From: DASZIT01 sp036489495 | GTDB taxonomy: Bacteria; Actinomycetota; Acidimicrobiia; Acidimicrobiales; RAAP-2 | Length of the DNA stretch: 64,000 nucleotides | Assembly (NCBI GenBank): GCA_036489495.1 | Contig: DASXFR010000069.1 | Coordinates: 65,521-129,520 of the forward strand | Direction of reading: 5' to 3' | Shown here: positions 56,624 to 64,000 of the stretch, piece after piece | How positions within the stretch are numbered: the first letter of the stretch is position 1 | Layout: each line of letters starts with the position of its first letter | The notes under the pieces: model-generated | Told to the model about the DNA's origin: nothing | The model's database searches: none | The model's input: the letters and a program-made list of their open reading frames with translations, nothing else | Translations under genes and position numbers: made by a program

Positions 56624-59127
56624 CGCGCTTCGAGTTCCTCGACCGTCATCAGCACCGCCCGGGCCTTGGAGCCTTCCGACGGTCCCACCACCCCGCCGCG
56701 TTCCATCAGGTCCATCAGCCGGCCGGCCCGGGCGAAGCCGACCCGGAGCTTGCGCTGCAACATCGACGTCGAGCCCAACTGCGACCTGACCACCAGGTCC
56801 ATCGCCTGGACCAGCAGCTCGTCGTCGTCATCATCGGCGCCCCGCTCCCCGGACACCCCCGACCGGGTGACCTCGTCGATCCCGGCCACCACCTCCATGG
56901 GTCGCTGGCGCTTCCAGTGGGCGGCCACCGCCCGGACCTCGTCCTCCCCCACCCACGGGGCCTGGAGCCGCTGCGGGTTCGACGACGATGCGGTCACCAG
57001 CAGCATGTCGCCCTTGCCGATCAGCCGTTCGGCCCCCGGCTGGTCGAGGATGACCCGGCTGTCGGCCAGCGACGACACCGAGAACGCCATCCGGGAGGGG
57101 ATGTTGGCCTTGATGACCCCGGTGATCACGTCGACCGACGGGCGCTGGGTGGCCAGCACCAGATGGATCCCGACCGCCCGGGCCATCTGGGCGATGCGGC
57201 AGACCGAGTCCTCCACGTCGCGGGCGGCCACCATCATCAGGTCGTTCAGCTCGTCCACCACGATGAGGATGAACGGCAGCCGCTGGTACCGCGGCTCGAT
57301 GTCCTCCGGCTCGCCGGATTCGTCGCCGTCGCCGGCCCGCCCCAGCATCCGGAGCCGGTAGGCCTCCTCGTGATCATCCAGCTGGCCGGCGTCGACGGCC
57401 AGGTTGTAACCGGTGATGTCCCGCATCCCCGCCTCAGCCAGGAGGTCGTAACGGCGCTCCATCTCCTTGACCGCCCAGGACAGGGCGTTGGCCGCCTTCT
57501 TCGGGTCGACCACCACCTGGGTCAGGAGGTGGGGAAGGTCGTTGTACTGGCCGAGCTCCACCCGCTTCGGGTCGACCAGCATCAGCCGCACTTGATCCGG
57601 GGTGGCCCGGGTGAGGATGGAGGTGAGGATCGAGTTGATGCACGACGACTTGCCCGAGCCGGTGGACCCCGACACCAGCAGGTGGGGCATGTCGGCCAGG
57701 TTGACCATGTAGGCGTTGCCGGCGATGTCGCGCCCCAGGGCCACCTCCAACGGATGATGGGCCTTGGCCGCCTCCGGTGAGGCCAGGATGTCGCCGAGCG
57801 CCACCAGCTGGCGGCGGCGATTGGGGACTTCGACCCCGATGGCCGACTTGCCGGGGATGGGGGCCAGGATGCGGACGTCGGGCGAGGCCATGGCGTAGGC
57901 GATGTCCTTGGACAGCGACGTCACCCGGGCCACCTTGACCCCGGCGCCGAGTTCGAGCTCGTAGCGGGTCACCGACGGGCCCACCGTGCGGCCGACCAGC
58001 CGGGTCTCCACCCCGTGGGCGGCCAGCGCATGGACCAGGGCGGTGCCGCCGGCATCCACCTCCTTCTCGTCGACGGCGTGGGGCTTCAGCCGCTTGAGGA
58101 TCCCCGGCGGCGGCAACTTCCATCCCCCCGCCCCGGCGCCCAGCTTCATCTCGAGTTGCGATCCAGTGCCGGCTTTGACCGCGGCGTCGGGAAGGGTGAG
58201 CGGGTCGGGAGGCCCGGAGTTCGGGTCCGGCGGGAGACCGGCCACCACCGGGAGCGCCACCTCCGGCACCACCCCCATGTCCGGATCCGGTCCCTCGGCC
58301 ATCACCTCGGTGGGGTCCCCGCCGGGCAGGGTCCGGCCGAACGGGTCGGTGGGGTGATCGTCGGCGGCGCCGGCCTCGACTCCCTTCGACCTCCCCTCCG
58401 GCCCACCCCGAGCCACATCGAACGCCCATCGGGTCGCCACGCTCACCCCGTGGGCCGCGGTCCTCACCGACACCCCGGTGAACAGCACCAGGGCCACCAC
58501 CATCACCGCCAACAGCACCATGGCGGCGCCGAAGCCCCCGAGGCCGGCCCGCAGCGGGTTCCCGACCACCGCCCCGATCCAACCTCCGGCCGACGACAGG
58601 CTGGCGGTGGACGCGCTGAGCTTGGGCGATCCCCCGGCCAGGGCGGCCAGGCCGGCGATGACCAGCTGGGTCAGGGTGCCGCCGAGGACCGCCCGGCTCG
58701 GATCCCGCCGGGGGACCGGATCCTCGTCATGGCTGCGGCCGGCGATCAGACGGACACCGACGGCGGTGACCACCACCGGCACCAAGAACCGCCCCCATCC
58801 GAGCAGGTCGCCGAGGACCCGGCGGGCCCCGTGCCCGACCGGGCCCAACGCGTCGGCGTAGAGGGCGAGTACGGCCAGCAGCCCGACGGTGACCAGCACC
58901 ACGCCCCAGACGTCGGCGGCGTGGGCGGCGACCACGTCCCACATGCCGGCCAGCATCCCGTCACTCGACCGCCCTCGCTTGGATCGCGACCGGCCCCGAC
59001 CTCGGGACGCGGCTTTGCCTCGGGAGGCGGCGTTTCCCCGGGAACGGGAACGAACCGGGACCGCGGCCTTGGCTCTCGACCGCGAGGCGCCGGATCGACC
59101 CGCCGGACGCTTGGTAGCGGTCGACAC
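56620..59127 (-). CDS. ftsK: DNA translocase FtsK/SpoIIIE
   Basis: The 835-residue septal DNA pump has an Arg/Ser-rich N-terminus, about four membrane helices (residues ~65-220), a linker, and the motor with Walker A GSTGSGKSS (487-495), FILIVVDELNDLMM (Walker B), RAVGIHLVLATQRPSVDVITG and NIPSRMAFSV. The C-terminal gamma winged helix (LGSTSMLQRKLRVGFARAGRLMD) reads polarity sequences. GTG 59127 has TATCCT 9 nt upstream. The carboxypeptidase gene is coupled downstream. Confidence 0.96.
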   Translation of the reverse strand: MSTATKRPAGRSGASRSRAKAAVPVRSRSRGNAASRGKAASRGRGRSRSKRGRSSDGMLAGMWDVVAAHAADVWGVVLVTVGLLAVLALYADALGPVGHGARRVLGDLLGWGRFLVPVVVTAVGVRLIAGRSHDEDPVPRRDPSRAVLGGTLTQLVIAGLAALAGGSPKLSASTASLSSAGGWIGAVVGNPLRAGLGGFGAAMVLLAVMVVALVLFTGVSVRTAAHGVSVATRWAFDVARGGPEGRSKGVEAGAADDHPTDPFGRTLPGGDPTEVMAEGPDPDMGVVPEVALPVVAGLPPDPNSGPPDPLTLPDAAVKAGTGSQLEMKLGAGAGGWKLPPPGILKRLKPHAVDEKEVDAGGTALVHALAAHGVETRLVGRTVGPSVTRYELELGAGVKVARVTSLSKDIAYAMASPDVRILAPIPGKSAIGVEVPNRRRQLVALGDILASPEAAKAHHPLEVALGRDIAGNAYMVNLADMPHLLVSGSTGSGKSSCINSILTSILTRATPDQVRLMLVDPKRVELGQYNDLPHLLTQVVVDPKKAANALSWAVKEMERRYDLLAEAGMRDITGYNLAVDAGQLDDHEEAYRLRMLGRAGDGDESGEPEDIEPRYQRLPFILIVVDELNDLMMVAARDVEDSVCRIAQMARAVGIHLVLATQRPSVDVITGVIKANIPSRMAFSVSSLADSRVILDQPGAERLIGKGDMLLVTASSSNPQRLQAPWVGEDEVRAVAAHWKRQRPMEVVAGIDEVTRSGVSGERGADDDDDELLVQAMDLVVRSQLGSTSMLQRKLRVGFARAGRLMDLMERGGVVGPSEGSKARAVLMTVEELEAR

Positions 59128-59136
59128 AGTGGCGCC

Positions 59137-59142
59137 AGGATA
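59137..59142 (-). promoter_or_regulatory. -10 box TATCCT before ftsK (near-leaderless candidate)
   Basis: TATCCT, 9 nt, then GTG 59127, in the 55-bp gap after the RNase J gene. Same hexamer as the nrdR box. Confidence 0.35.
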
Positions 59143-59182
59143 CTCCCTGGGTCCCCCGATTATGGGGACGCCTGGCGTGAGC

Positions 59183-61027
59183 TCAGACGGTGACGATGAC
59201 CGGAACGATCATCGGGCGCTGCTTGGTGCGGTTCCCGACCAGTTGGCCGAGGGCTTTGCGGGCCACCCGGTTGAGCGACTCGTGGTCCTGGCTGCCGCCG
59301 GCCAACGCCTTCTCCAGCGCCTTGGTCACCGACTCTCGCGCCTCGTCGAGCAACCGGTCGGTGTCGTCGTCATAGGCCCAGCCCCGGGTCACGATCTGGG
59401 GGACACCCACCACCTCGCACCGCTTGAGATCGATGGTGGCCACCGCCATCACCACCCCGTCCTCGGCCAGCACCTTCCGGTCCCGCAGCACCCCGTGTCC
59501 GATGTCGCCGACCGAGCTCCCGTCCACGAACAGATACCCACCGGGAACGCTGCCGTCACGACGGAGTCCGGCGTGGTCGAGTTTCACCGCGTCGCCGTCC
59601 TCGCAGAGCAGGATCCGGTCGCCGGGGATGCCCATCGAGTTGGCCAGCCGGACGTGGTTGGCCATGTGCCGGTACTCGCCGTGCACCGGTATGAAGAACT
59701 CCGGCTTGGTCACCGACATCAGCGTCGACAGTTCGCCCTGGCGGGCGTGCCCGCTCACGTGCACGGCGTCGACCCCCGAGTGGATGACCTCCACCCCCCG
59801 GCGGTGGAGGCTGTCGATGACCCGCCCCACCGACCATTCGTTGCCGGGGATCGGATGGGCGCTGATCACCACCACATCGTTGTCCCGGAGCTTGAAGAAG
59901 CGGTTCTCGCCGACGGCCAGCCGGGAGAGGGCGGACATCGGCTCACCCTGGGAGCCGGTGGAGATCACACACACCTGTCCCGACGGCAGACCGTCCACCT
60001 GCTCGATGTCGATCATGGCCCGGTCGGGGATGTCGAGGAGGCCGAGCTGCCGGGCCAGCGCGACATTCTTCTGCATCGACCGGCCGAGGGTGGCCACCTT
60101 CCGACCACCCTCGATGGCGGCGTCGGCGACCTGCTGGACCCGGTGGATGTGACTGGCGAAGCAGGTGACCACGAACCGACGGTCGGGACGCTCGAGGAAC
60201 ACCCGGCGCAAGGTGGCCCCGACGGTGGACTCCGACGGGGTGAACCCCGGCTCCTCGGCGTTGGTGGAGTCGCTGAGCAGCAGGCGGATACCGGGATCGG
60301 TGGCCAGCGCCCCCATCCGGGCCAGATCGGTCCACCGGCTGTCCACCGGATGGAGATCGAGCTTGAAGTCGCCGGAGTGGAGGATGATCCCCTGCGGGGT
60401 GTGGAAGGCGGTGGCAAACGCCTGGGGCACCGAGTGGGTGACGGGGATGAACTCGACGTCGCAGGGGCCGATGCGCCGGCGCTCGCCGTCCCGGACCGGG
60501 ATCCACTTGACCTGGCTGGCCAGTCCGGCCTCGTCGACCCGGTTGCGGGCCAGCCCGAGGGTGAGCTCGGAGCCGTAGACGTCCACCGGGAAGTCCCGGA
60601 GCAAGAAGGCCAGCCCGCCGGTGTGGTCCTCGTGCCCGTGGGTGAGGATGACCGCATCGACCCGATCGGCGTTCTCCCGCAGGTAGGTGAAGTCGGGAAG
60701 GACCAGGTCGACCCCGGGCATGTCCGGGTCGGGGAACATGATGCCGACGTCGAGGATGAGAATCCGGCCGTCGACCTCGATACAGGCGCAGTTCCGGCCG
60801 ATCTCCCCGAGGCCGCCGAGGAAGACGATCCGAACCGGCGCGCCGCCCTTCTTGCCCCGGGGGCTACCGGCCGACGACGCCGGCGGCCGCGCATCCTTCT
60901 TGGGGGCGGAGGCCTTGGCCTGGTGGCCGGAGCCCTTGGGCTGGTGGCCGGAGCCCTTCGGCTTGGCCGAGCCCGACCCCTTGTGTCCTGGCTTCTTGGC
61001 GTCGCCGGCCCGGGAGGGTTCAGGCAA
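59183..61027 (-). CDS. rnj: Ribonuclease J with basic N-terminal extension
   Basis: This metallo-beta-lactamase/beta-CASP ribonuclease has endo- and 5' exonuclease activity in relatives. After ~65 disordered Lys/Gly/Ser/Pro residues with a KGSGHQ-type repeat, the nuclease core starts VRIVFLGGLGEIGRN. Metal motifs are LTHGHEDHTGG, HSGDFKLD and SDSTNAEEPG, with the beta-CASP parts FASHIHRVQQ and SAHPIPGNE. TTG 61027 overlaps the dapA stop by 8 nt. The dapA-rnj coupling is conserved in actinobacteria. Confidence 0.93.
   Translation of the reverse strand: MPEPSRAGDAKKPGHKGSGSAKPKGSGHQPKGSGHQAKASAPKKDARPPASSAGSPRGKKGGAPVRIVFLGGLGEIGRNCACIEVDGRILILDVGIMFPDPDMPGVDLVLPDFTYLRENADRVDAVILTHGHEDHTGGLAFLLRDFPVDVYGSELTLGLARNRVDEAGLASQVKWIPVRDGERRRIGPCDVEFIPVTHSVPQAFATAFHTPQGIILHSGDFKLDLHPVDSRWTDLARMGALATDPGIRLLLSDSTNAEEPGFTPSESTVGATLRRVFLERPDRRFVVTCFASHIHRVQQVADAAIEGGRKVATLGRSMQKNVALARQLGLLDIPDRAMIDIEQVDGLPSGQVCVISTGSQGEPMSALSRLAVGENRFFKLRDNDVVVISAHPIPGNEWSVGRVIDSLHRRGVEVIHSGVDAVHVSGHARQGELSTLMSVTKPEFFIPVHGEYRHMANHVRLANSMGIPGDRILLCEDGDAVKLDHAGLRRDGSVPGGYLFVDGSSVGDIGHGVLRDRKVLAEDGVVMAVATIDLKRCEVVGVPQIVTRGWAYDDDTDRLLDEARESVTKALEKALAGGSQDHESLNRVARKALGQLVGNRTKQRPMIVPVIVTV
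60920..60961 (-). repeat. 21-bp tandem repeat in the RNase J N-terminus
   Basis: Two adjacent 21-bp units differ at one base and encode KGSGHQP and KGSGHQA in the basic extension. A diverged third (KGSGSAK) precedes them. Confidence 0.85.
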
Positions 61028-61928
61028 CCGACTGGCGATTCGATGAATGCTGGCGGAGGCGTTCGATGACCTCACGGGCCTGGTCCACCAGTGACTCCGG
61101 GGCTTCGGCATTGGGAAGGCGGCACTGGCCGGCCGGGAGGCCCTGGGCCCGGCAGGCGGCCTTGGCCGGCACCGGATTCGGGTACAGATCCGAGCCCTCG
61201 AAGTCGTAGGACTCGGCCAGGCGATGGTTGGCCGACCGGGCCCGGTCGAGGTCGCCGGCATTGAACGCCGCCACCATCTCGGCCATGGTCCCGGCCGCCC
61301 AGTGGGCGGCGACGCTGACGATCCCGACCCCGCCGACGGCCAGGAACGGGAGGGTGAGGGCGTCGTCGCCGCAGTAGACCTCGAAGCGGTCGGGGGTCTC
61401 CGCCACCACCCGGGCGGCGGCGGCCACATCGTGGGTCGAGTCCTTCACCCCCACGATGTTGGGGACCTCCGAGGCCAACTCGATCAACAGGTCGGTGCCG
61501 ATCCGGCGTCCGGTGCGGATCGGGATGTCATAGAGCACCACCGGGAGGTCGGTGGCGGCTGCCACCGACCGGAAGTGGGCGGACAGCCCGGCCGCCGACG
61601 GGCGGTTGTAATACGGGGTCACCACCAGCACCCCGTCCACCCCGCTGCCGGCCACCGACTGAGTGAAGGCCACCGCGTGGGCGGTGTCGTTGCTGCCGGT
61701 GGAGGCAATGACCGGAACCTTCACCGCGCCGGCCACTGCCCGGAACAGCTCGAGGGCCTCGCCGTCGGTCAGCACCGGACCCTCCCCGGTGGTGCCGGCC
61801 ACCAGCAGGCCATCGGACCCGGCGCTCACCAGGTGGTCGGCCAGCGCCACCGCGCCGTCGATATCCAATGCACCATCGCCGTGGAAAGGAGTGACCATGG
61901 CGGTCACCACCGAGCCGAATCGCCCCAT
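61020..61928 (-). CDS. dapA: 4-hydroxy-tetrahydrodipicolinate synthase
   Basis: The 302-residue aldolase condenses pyruvate with aspartate semialdehyde, the first committed step to diaminopimelate. It has VTPFHGDGALD, AGTTGEGPVLT (activating Thr-Thr), VLVVTPYYNRPS (catalytic Tyr), VVLYDIPIRTGRRI, and the Schiff-base lysine in NIVGVKDSTHD. ATG 61928 is preceded by GAGGGG at 10 nt. The 105 bp upstream show a TAGCCT and GC repeats but no firm promoter. Confidence 0.95.
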   Translation of the reverse strand: MGRFGSVVTAMVTPFHGDGALDIDGAVALADHLVSAGSDGLLVAGTTGEGPVLTDGEALELFRAVAGAVKVPVIASTGSNDTAHAVAFTQSVAGSGVDGVLVVTPYYNRPSAAGLSAHFRSVAAATDLPVVLYDIPIRTGRRIGTDLLIELASEVPNIVGVKDSTHDVAAAARVVAETPDRFEVYCGDDALTLPFLAVGGVGIVSVAAHWAAGTMAEMVAAFNAGDLDRARSANHRLAESYDFEGSDLYPNPVPAKAACRAQGLPAGQCRLPNAEAPESLVDQAREVIERLRQHSSNRQSVA

Positions 61929-62033
61929 CGTTGTCAGCCCCTCATCAGGTGGGTCCGCGGAGTCGACACCACCAACGGGCAGGCTACCAGCAGGGCCGGA
62001 CGGCGCCGGACCTGGCGAGAGCCGATCGCGCGA

Positions 62034-63158
62034 CTAGGACGCCGGGGTCGGAACCGCCGCAAACGAGTCGTACTCCTCGCCGGTGTCCTCCCACGACTCG
62101 AACTCGATGACCCCGAGCTCGGTGAACTTGGTCCGGAGCCAGCCGTCGGCCGCGTCCAGCAGCCCGAGCTTTCGACAGTTGGGGACGATCTTGGAGAACA
62201 GCAGGGCCTGGAACTGGGCCCGTTCCGGGGCCTGCTGGACCAGCGGCACGATGGCCTTGGGGTCGATGCCCATCCGGTCCCATACCTCCTGCTGGAGGAA
62301 GCGATCCCGCATCCGGACCGCCGCCTCGAAGGCGAACTCCTGGCGCTCCCGCAGCTCGTGGGCGGTGAGGCCCTGGTAGTACTCCTGGAGGCTGAGGACG
62401 CCGAAGGCGACGTGGCGGGCCTCGTCCGCCATCACGTACTTCAGCAGCTGCTTCAACAGCGGGTCCTGGGTCAGCTGGGCCATGAACCCGAAGGCGGCCA
62501 GGGCCAGCCCTTCGACCATGATCTGCATGCCGAGGTAGGTCATGTCCCACCGGGAGTCGGCGATGATGTCGTCGAGCAGCATCCGGAGGTGGGCGTTGAT
62601 CGGGTAGTGGCCCGAGCACTTCTCGTCGAGGTACTTGGCGAACACCTCGACGTGGCGGGCTTCGTCCATCACCTGGGTGGCGGCGTAGTACTTGGCGTCG
62701 ATCCAGGGGACCGACTCGACGATCTTGGCCGTGCACACCAGCGCGCCCTGCTCCCCGTGGAGGAACTGGGAGAGCGTCCAGTTCTGGCTCTCCACCCCGA
62801 ACTGGACCCACTCCTTGTCCGACCACTTCTCGGCCGGAGTGCCGGTGAGGTCGACCCCGGCGGTGTAGCCACCCGAGGCGATGGCGTTCTCGACCACCAG
62901 CTTCTCCTGGTCCACCTCGGTGTCCCAGGGAAGGTCGGTCTCCCCGTTCCACTGGGCCTTCTTGGCCTTCTCGTAGAGCTTGTTGAGCTTGGGCCGCGAT
63001 CCCTTCTCGTAGTCCCAGGTGAAGATGGTGTCGTAGTCGGAGTGCACCGCGTGCTTGCCGTCGGCGTCCTCCGTCCCGACCACGGACAGGATCGCCTCGA
63101 AGTCGTTGATCTCGTCTCGACCGATGATGTCCTGGGTGTTGTTCATGTCGATGCTCAT
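62034..63158 (-). CDS. Ferritin-like di-iron protein (R2/AurF-like)
   Basis: The 374-residue protein carries a complete di-iron ligand set in a four-helix bundle: E136 (HGEQGAL), E166 and H169 (DEARH), E216 (MVEGLAL), E246 and H249 (DEARHV). That is the E / ExxH / E / ExxH pattern of oxygen-activating R2-like oxidases and N-oxygenases. The N-terminal 110 residues (YEKGSRPKLNKLYEKAKKAQW, then WNGETDLPWD) are family-specific. The substrate is unknown. ATG 63158 overlaps the TetR stop (ATGA), so the regulator probably controls it. Confidence 0.85.
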   Translation of the reverse strand: MSIDMNNTQDIIGRDEINDFEAILSVVGTEDADGKHAVHSDYDTIFTWDYEKGSRPKLNKLYEKAKKAQWNGETDLPWDTEVDQEKLVVENAIASGGYTAGVDLTGTPAEKWSDKEWVQFGVESQNWTLSQFLHGEQGALVCTAKIVESVPWIDAKYYAATQVMDEARHVEVFAKYLDEKCSGHYPINAHLRMLLDDIIADSRWDMTYLGMQIMVEGLALAAFGFMAQLTQDPLLKQLLKYVMADEARHVAFGVLSLQEYYQGLTAHELRERQEFAFEAAVRMRDRFLQQEVWDRMGIDPKAIVPLVQQAPERAQFQALLFSKIVPNCRKLGLLDAADGWLRTKFTELGVIEFESWEDTGEEYDSFAAVPTPAS

Positions 63159-63940
63159 CGCACGTCCCCCTTGGAATGTGTGGTGGTGGTTGGGTAGGTG
63201 GTGTGTTGGTGGTCGGAAGCTTGGGACCGATCGGCCTGCATGGCCCGGTCGGCGGCAATCGGGGTGAGGTCGACCGGCCGGGACCGGTCGGGCGCGCGCA
63301 GGGCGGTGATCCCCGGGAGCACGAAGGTCTCGATCAGGTGGCGGGCCCGGTCGGCGTCAGTGAGATCCATCTGGCTCGACGGGGCGATGCAGTAGGAGAG
63401 CACGATCCGGGTGGCCCACTCCGCCACCCGGGCGGCCTCCTCCGGATCCATCCATCGGATCAGGAACGGCGAGATGAAGCGGGCGGCCGTCCCCAGCAGC
63501 CGGTTCGAGTCATCGAAGGCCAGGTGGCCGAGCACCACATCGGGCTCATGGGCGACCATGTAGGTCAGGGCCGGGTGCCGGGTGATCCGGGTCACCGCCT
63601 CGACGATCCCGATCACCAGCACATCGGAGAGATCCTCGGCCGCCCCCATCCGGGCCCCGAGGGCGGAGAACAACCTGGCCATCTCGGTCTCGGCCGCCGC
63701 GCCCAGCAGTTCGTCCTTGCCGCCGGGGAACACCCGGTAGATGGTGGCCCGGGACACCCCAGCCCCGTGGGCGACGTCGTCAACGGTGGTCTTGGCCGTC
63801 CCCTGCCGGGCGATGCACTCGAGGGTGGCATCCACGATGCGGATCCGGTGGGGAGAGACCCGACCGGCGGCGTCAGCGGTGGCCGGAGGCTCCTCCGATT
63901 CCGTCCTCACGACCTGGAGTCGCACCCCCTGCGGCGTCAC
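63155..63940 (-). CDS. TetR family transcriptional regulator
   Basis: The 261-residue regulator has the helix-turn-helix KTTVDDVAHGAGVSRATIYRVF at about residues 50-71 and a C-terminal ligand-binding domain (LVIGIVEAVTRITRHPALTY, then LIRWMDPEEAARVAEWATRIV) of the mycobacterial lipid/steroid-related TetR type. A ~30-residue N-terminal extension and His/Thr-rich tail are extra. GTG 63940 is 7 nt after a consensus-like promoter. The palindrome over the promoter suggests autoregulation and control of the ferritin-like gene. Confidence 0.9.
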   Translation of the reverse strand: MTPQGVRLQVVRTESEEPPATADAAGRVSPHRIRIVDATLECIARQGTAKTTVDDVAHGAGVSRATIYRVFPGGKDELLGAAAETEMARLFSALGARMGAAEDLSDVLVIGIVEAVTRITRHPALTYMVAHEPDVVLGHLAFDDSNRLLGTAARFISPFLIRWMDPEEAARVAEWATRIVLSYCIAPSSQMDLTDADRARHLIETFVLPGITALRAPDRSRPVDLTPIAADRAMQADRSQASDHQHTTYPTTTTHSKGDVR

Positions 63941-63943
63941 GTT

Positions 63944-63970
63944 TGAAACAGTAGGGCGATATTTGTCTCA
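63944..63970. promoter_or_regulatory. Candidate TetR operator TGAGACA-N13-TGTTTCA
   Basis: The imperfect inverted repeat (6 of 7 positions) overlaps the -10 and the spacer of the tetR promoter. Arm spacing fits a TetR dimer or pair of dimers. Confidence 0.45.
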
Positions 63971-63977
63971 TTGTCAA
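63948..63977 (-). promoter_or_regulatory. tetR promoter TTGACA-N18-TACTGT (leaderless)
   Basis: The consensus -35 TTGACA (63972-63977) and -10 TACTGT (63948-63953), then 7 nt to the GTG at 63940. This is the best complete example of the leaderless promoters in the window. The last bases to 64000 show no gene. Confidence 0.65.
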
Positions 63978-64000
63978 GGATGGTCGGCCCGGGCCCCGGG

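Noticed and set aside
58889..61069. 726-codon plus-strand frame opposite ftsK/RNase J
   Set aside because: Shadow frame without motifs.
1..64000. tRNA genes, rRNA, CRISPR arrays, insertion sequences and attachment sites
   Set aside because: No T-loop/anticodon patterns, spaced identical repeats, transposase motifs or flanking direct repeats were noticed on either strand. A tRNAscan or covariance search could still find something missed by eye.

Overview
The window is about 70% GC by eye, tightly packed, and looks like chromosomal core DNA of a high-GC actinobacterium. The lineage markers point to Acidimicrobiia or a relative, but this is inferred from gene content, not from a phylogeny. They are: a dcw cluster without ftsA, SepF, DivIVA (Wag31-like), a bacterial proteasome activator (Bpa), a thiol-related PIG-L deacetylase, a TIGR03086 protein, a lexA/LysM/nrdR block and DnaE1-type replicase. 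No tRNA, rRNA, CRISPR array, insertion sequence or prophage was seen.

Layout. 1-2.0 kb: an alpha-E protein (cut by the window edge) and its circularly permuted ATP-grasp partner. 2.1-8.4 kb: SDR, DUF255 thioredoxin-like protein, an orphan, PhzF, a phosphodiesterase and Bpa. 8.5-16.5 kb: dnaE, an orphan, an Rrf2 regulator, a channel-like membrane protein, a histidine phosphatase and a group-2 sigma factor. 16.5-35.6 kb (minus strand): the division and wall block, read as mraZ-rsmH-ftsL-ftsI-murE-mraY-ftsW-murG-murC-murB-ftsQ-ftsZ-pgeF-yggS-sepF-yggT-divIVA, then a DksA-like gene, lspA and rluD. murF and murD are missing from it. 35.8-38.8 kb: LplA-like, HNH, ROK kinase and small conserved proteins. 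39-42.9 kb: an SOS locus with four LexA boxes between lexA and a LysM gene, followed on the LysM side by nrdR, PIG-L and dinB. 42.9-45.9 kb: aldo/keto reductase, TIGR03086, an orphan and a universal stress protein. 45.9-53.7 kb: one long minus-strand run, miaB-miaA-dapF-hflX-dapC-dapD-dapE. 53.7-64 kb: queF, thrB, a DD-carboxypeptidase, ftsK, RNase J, dapA, a di-iron ferritin-like protein and its TetR regulator.

How the genes work together. DapA/C/D/E/F make meso-diaminopimelate by the succinylase route. MurE carries the DNPR signature for adding that residue, and MraY, MurG, FtsW, FtsI and the DD-carboxypeptidase continue the wall pathway. FtsZ, SepF, FtsQ, FtsL, FtsK and DivIVA supply the divisome and polar growth. 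LexA, the LysM protein and DinB form a DNA-damage response.

Two expression features recur. About a dozen promoter-proximal genes have a TANNNT box 6-9 nt before the start codon and no Shine-Dalgarno, as expected for leaderless mRNAs. Inside operons, genes overlap by 4-11 nt. In two of these, lspA and pgeF, the only start that yields a full-length protein is a CTG overlapping the upstream stop.
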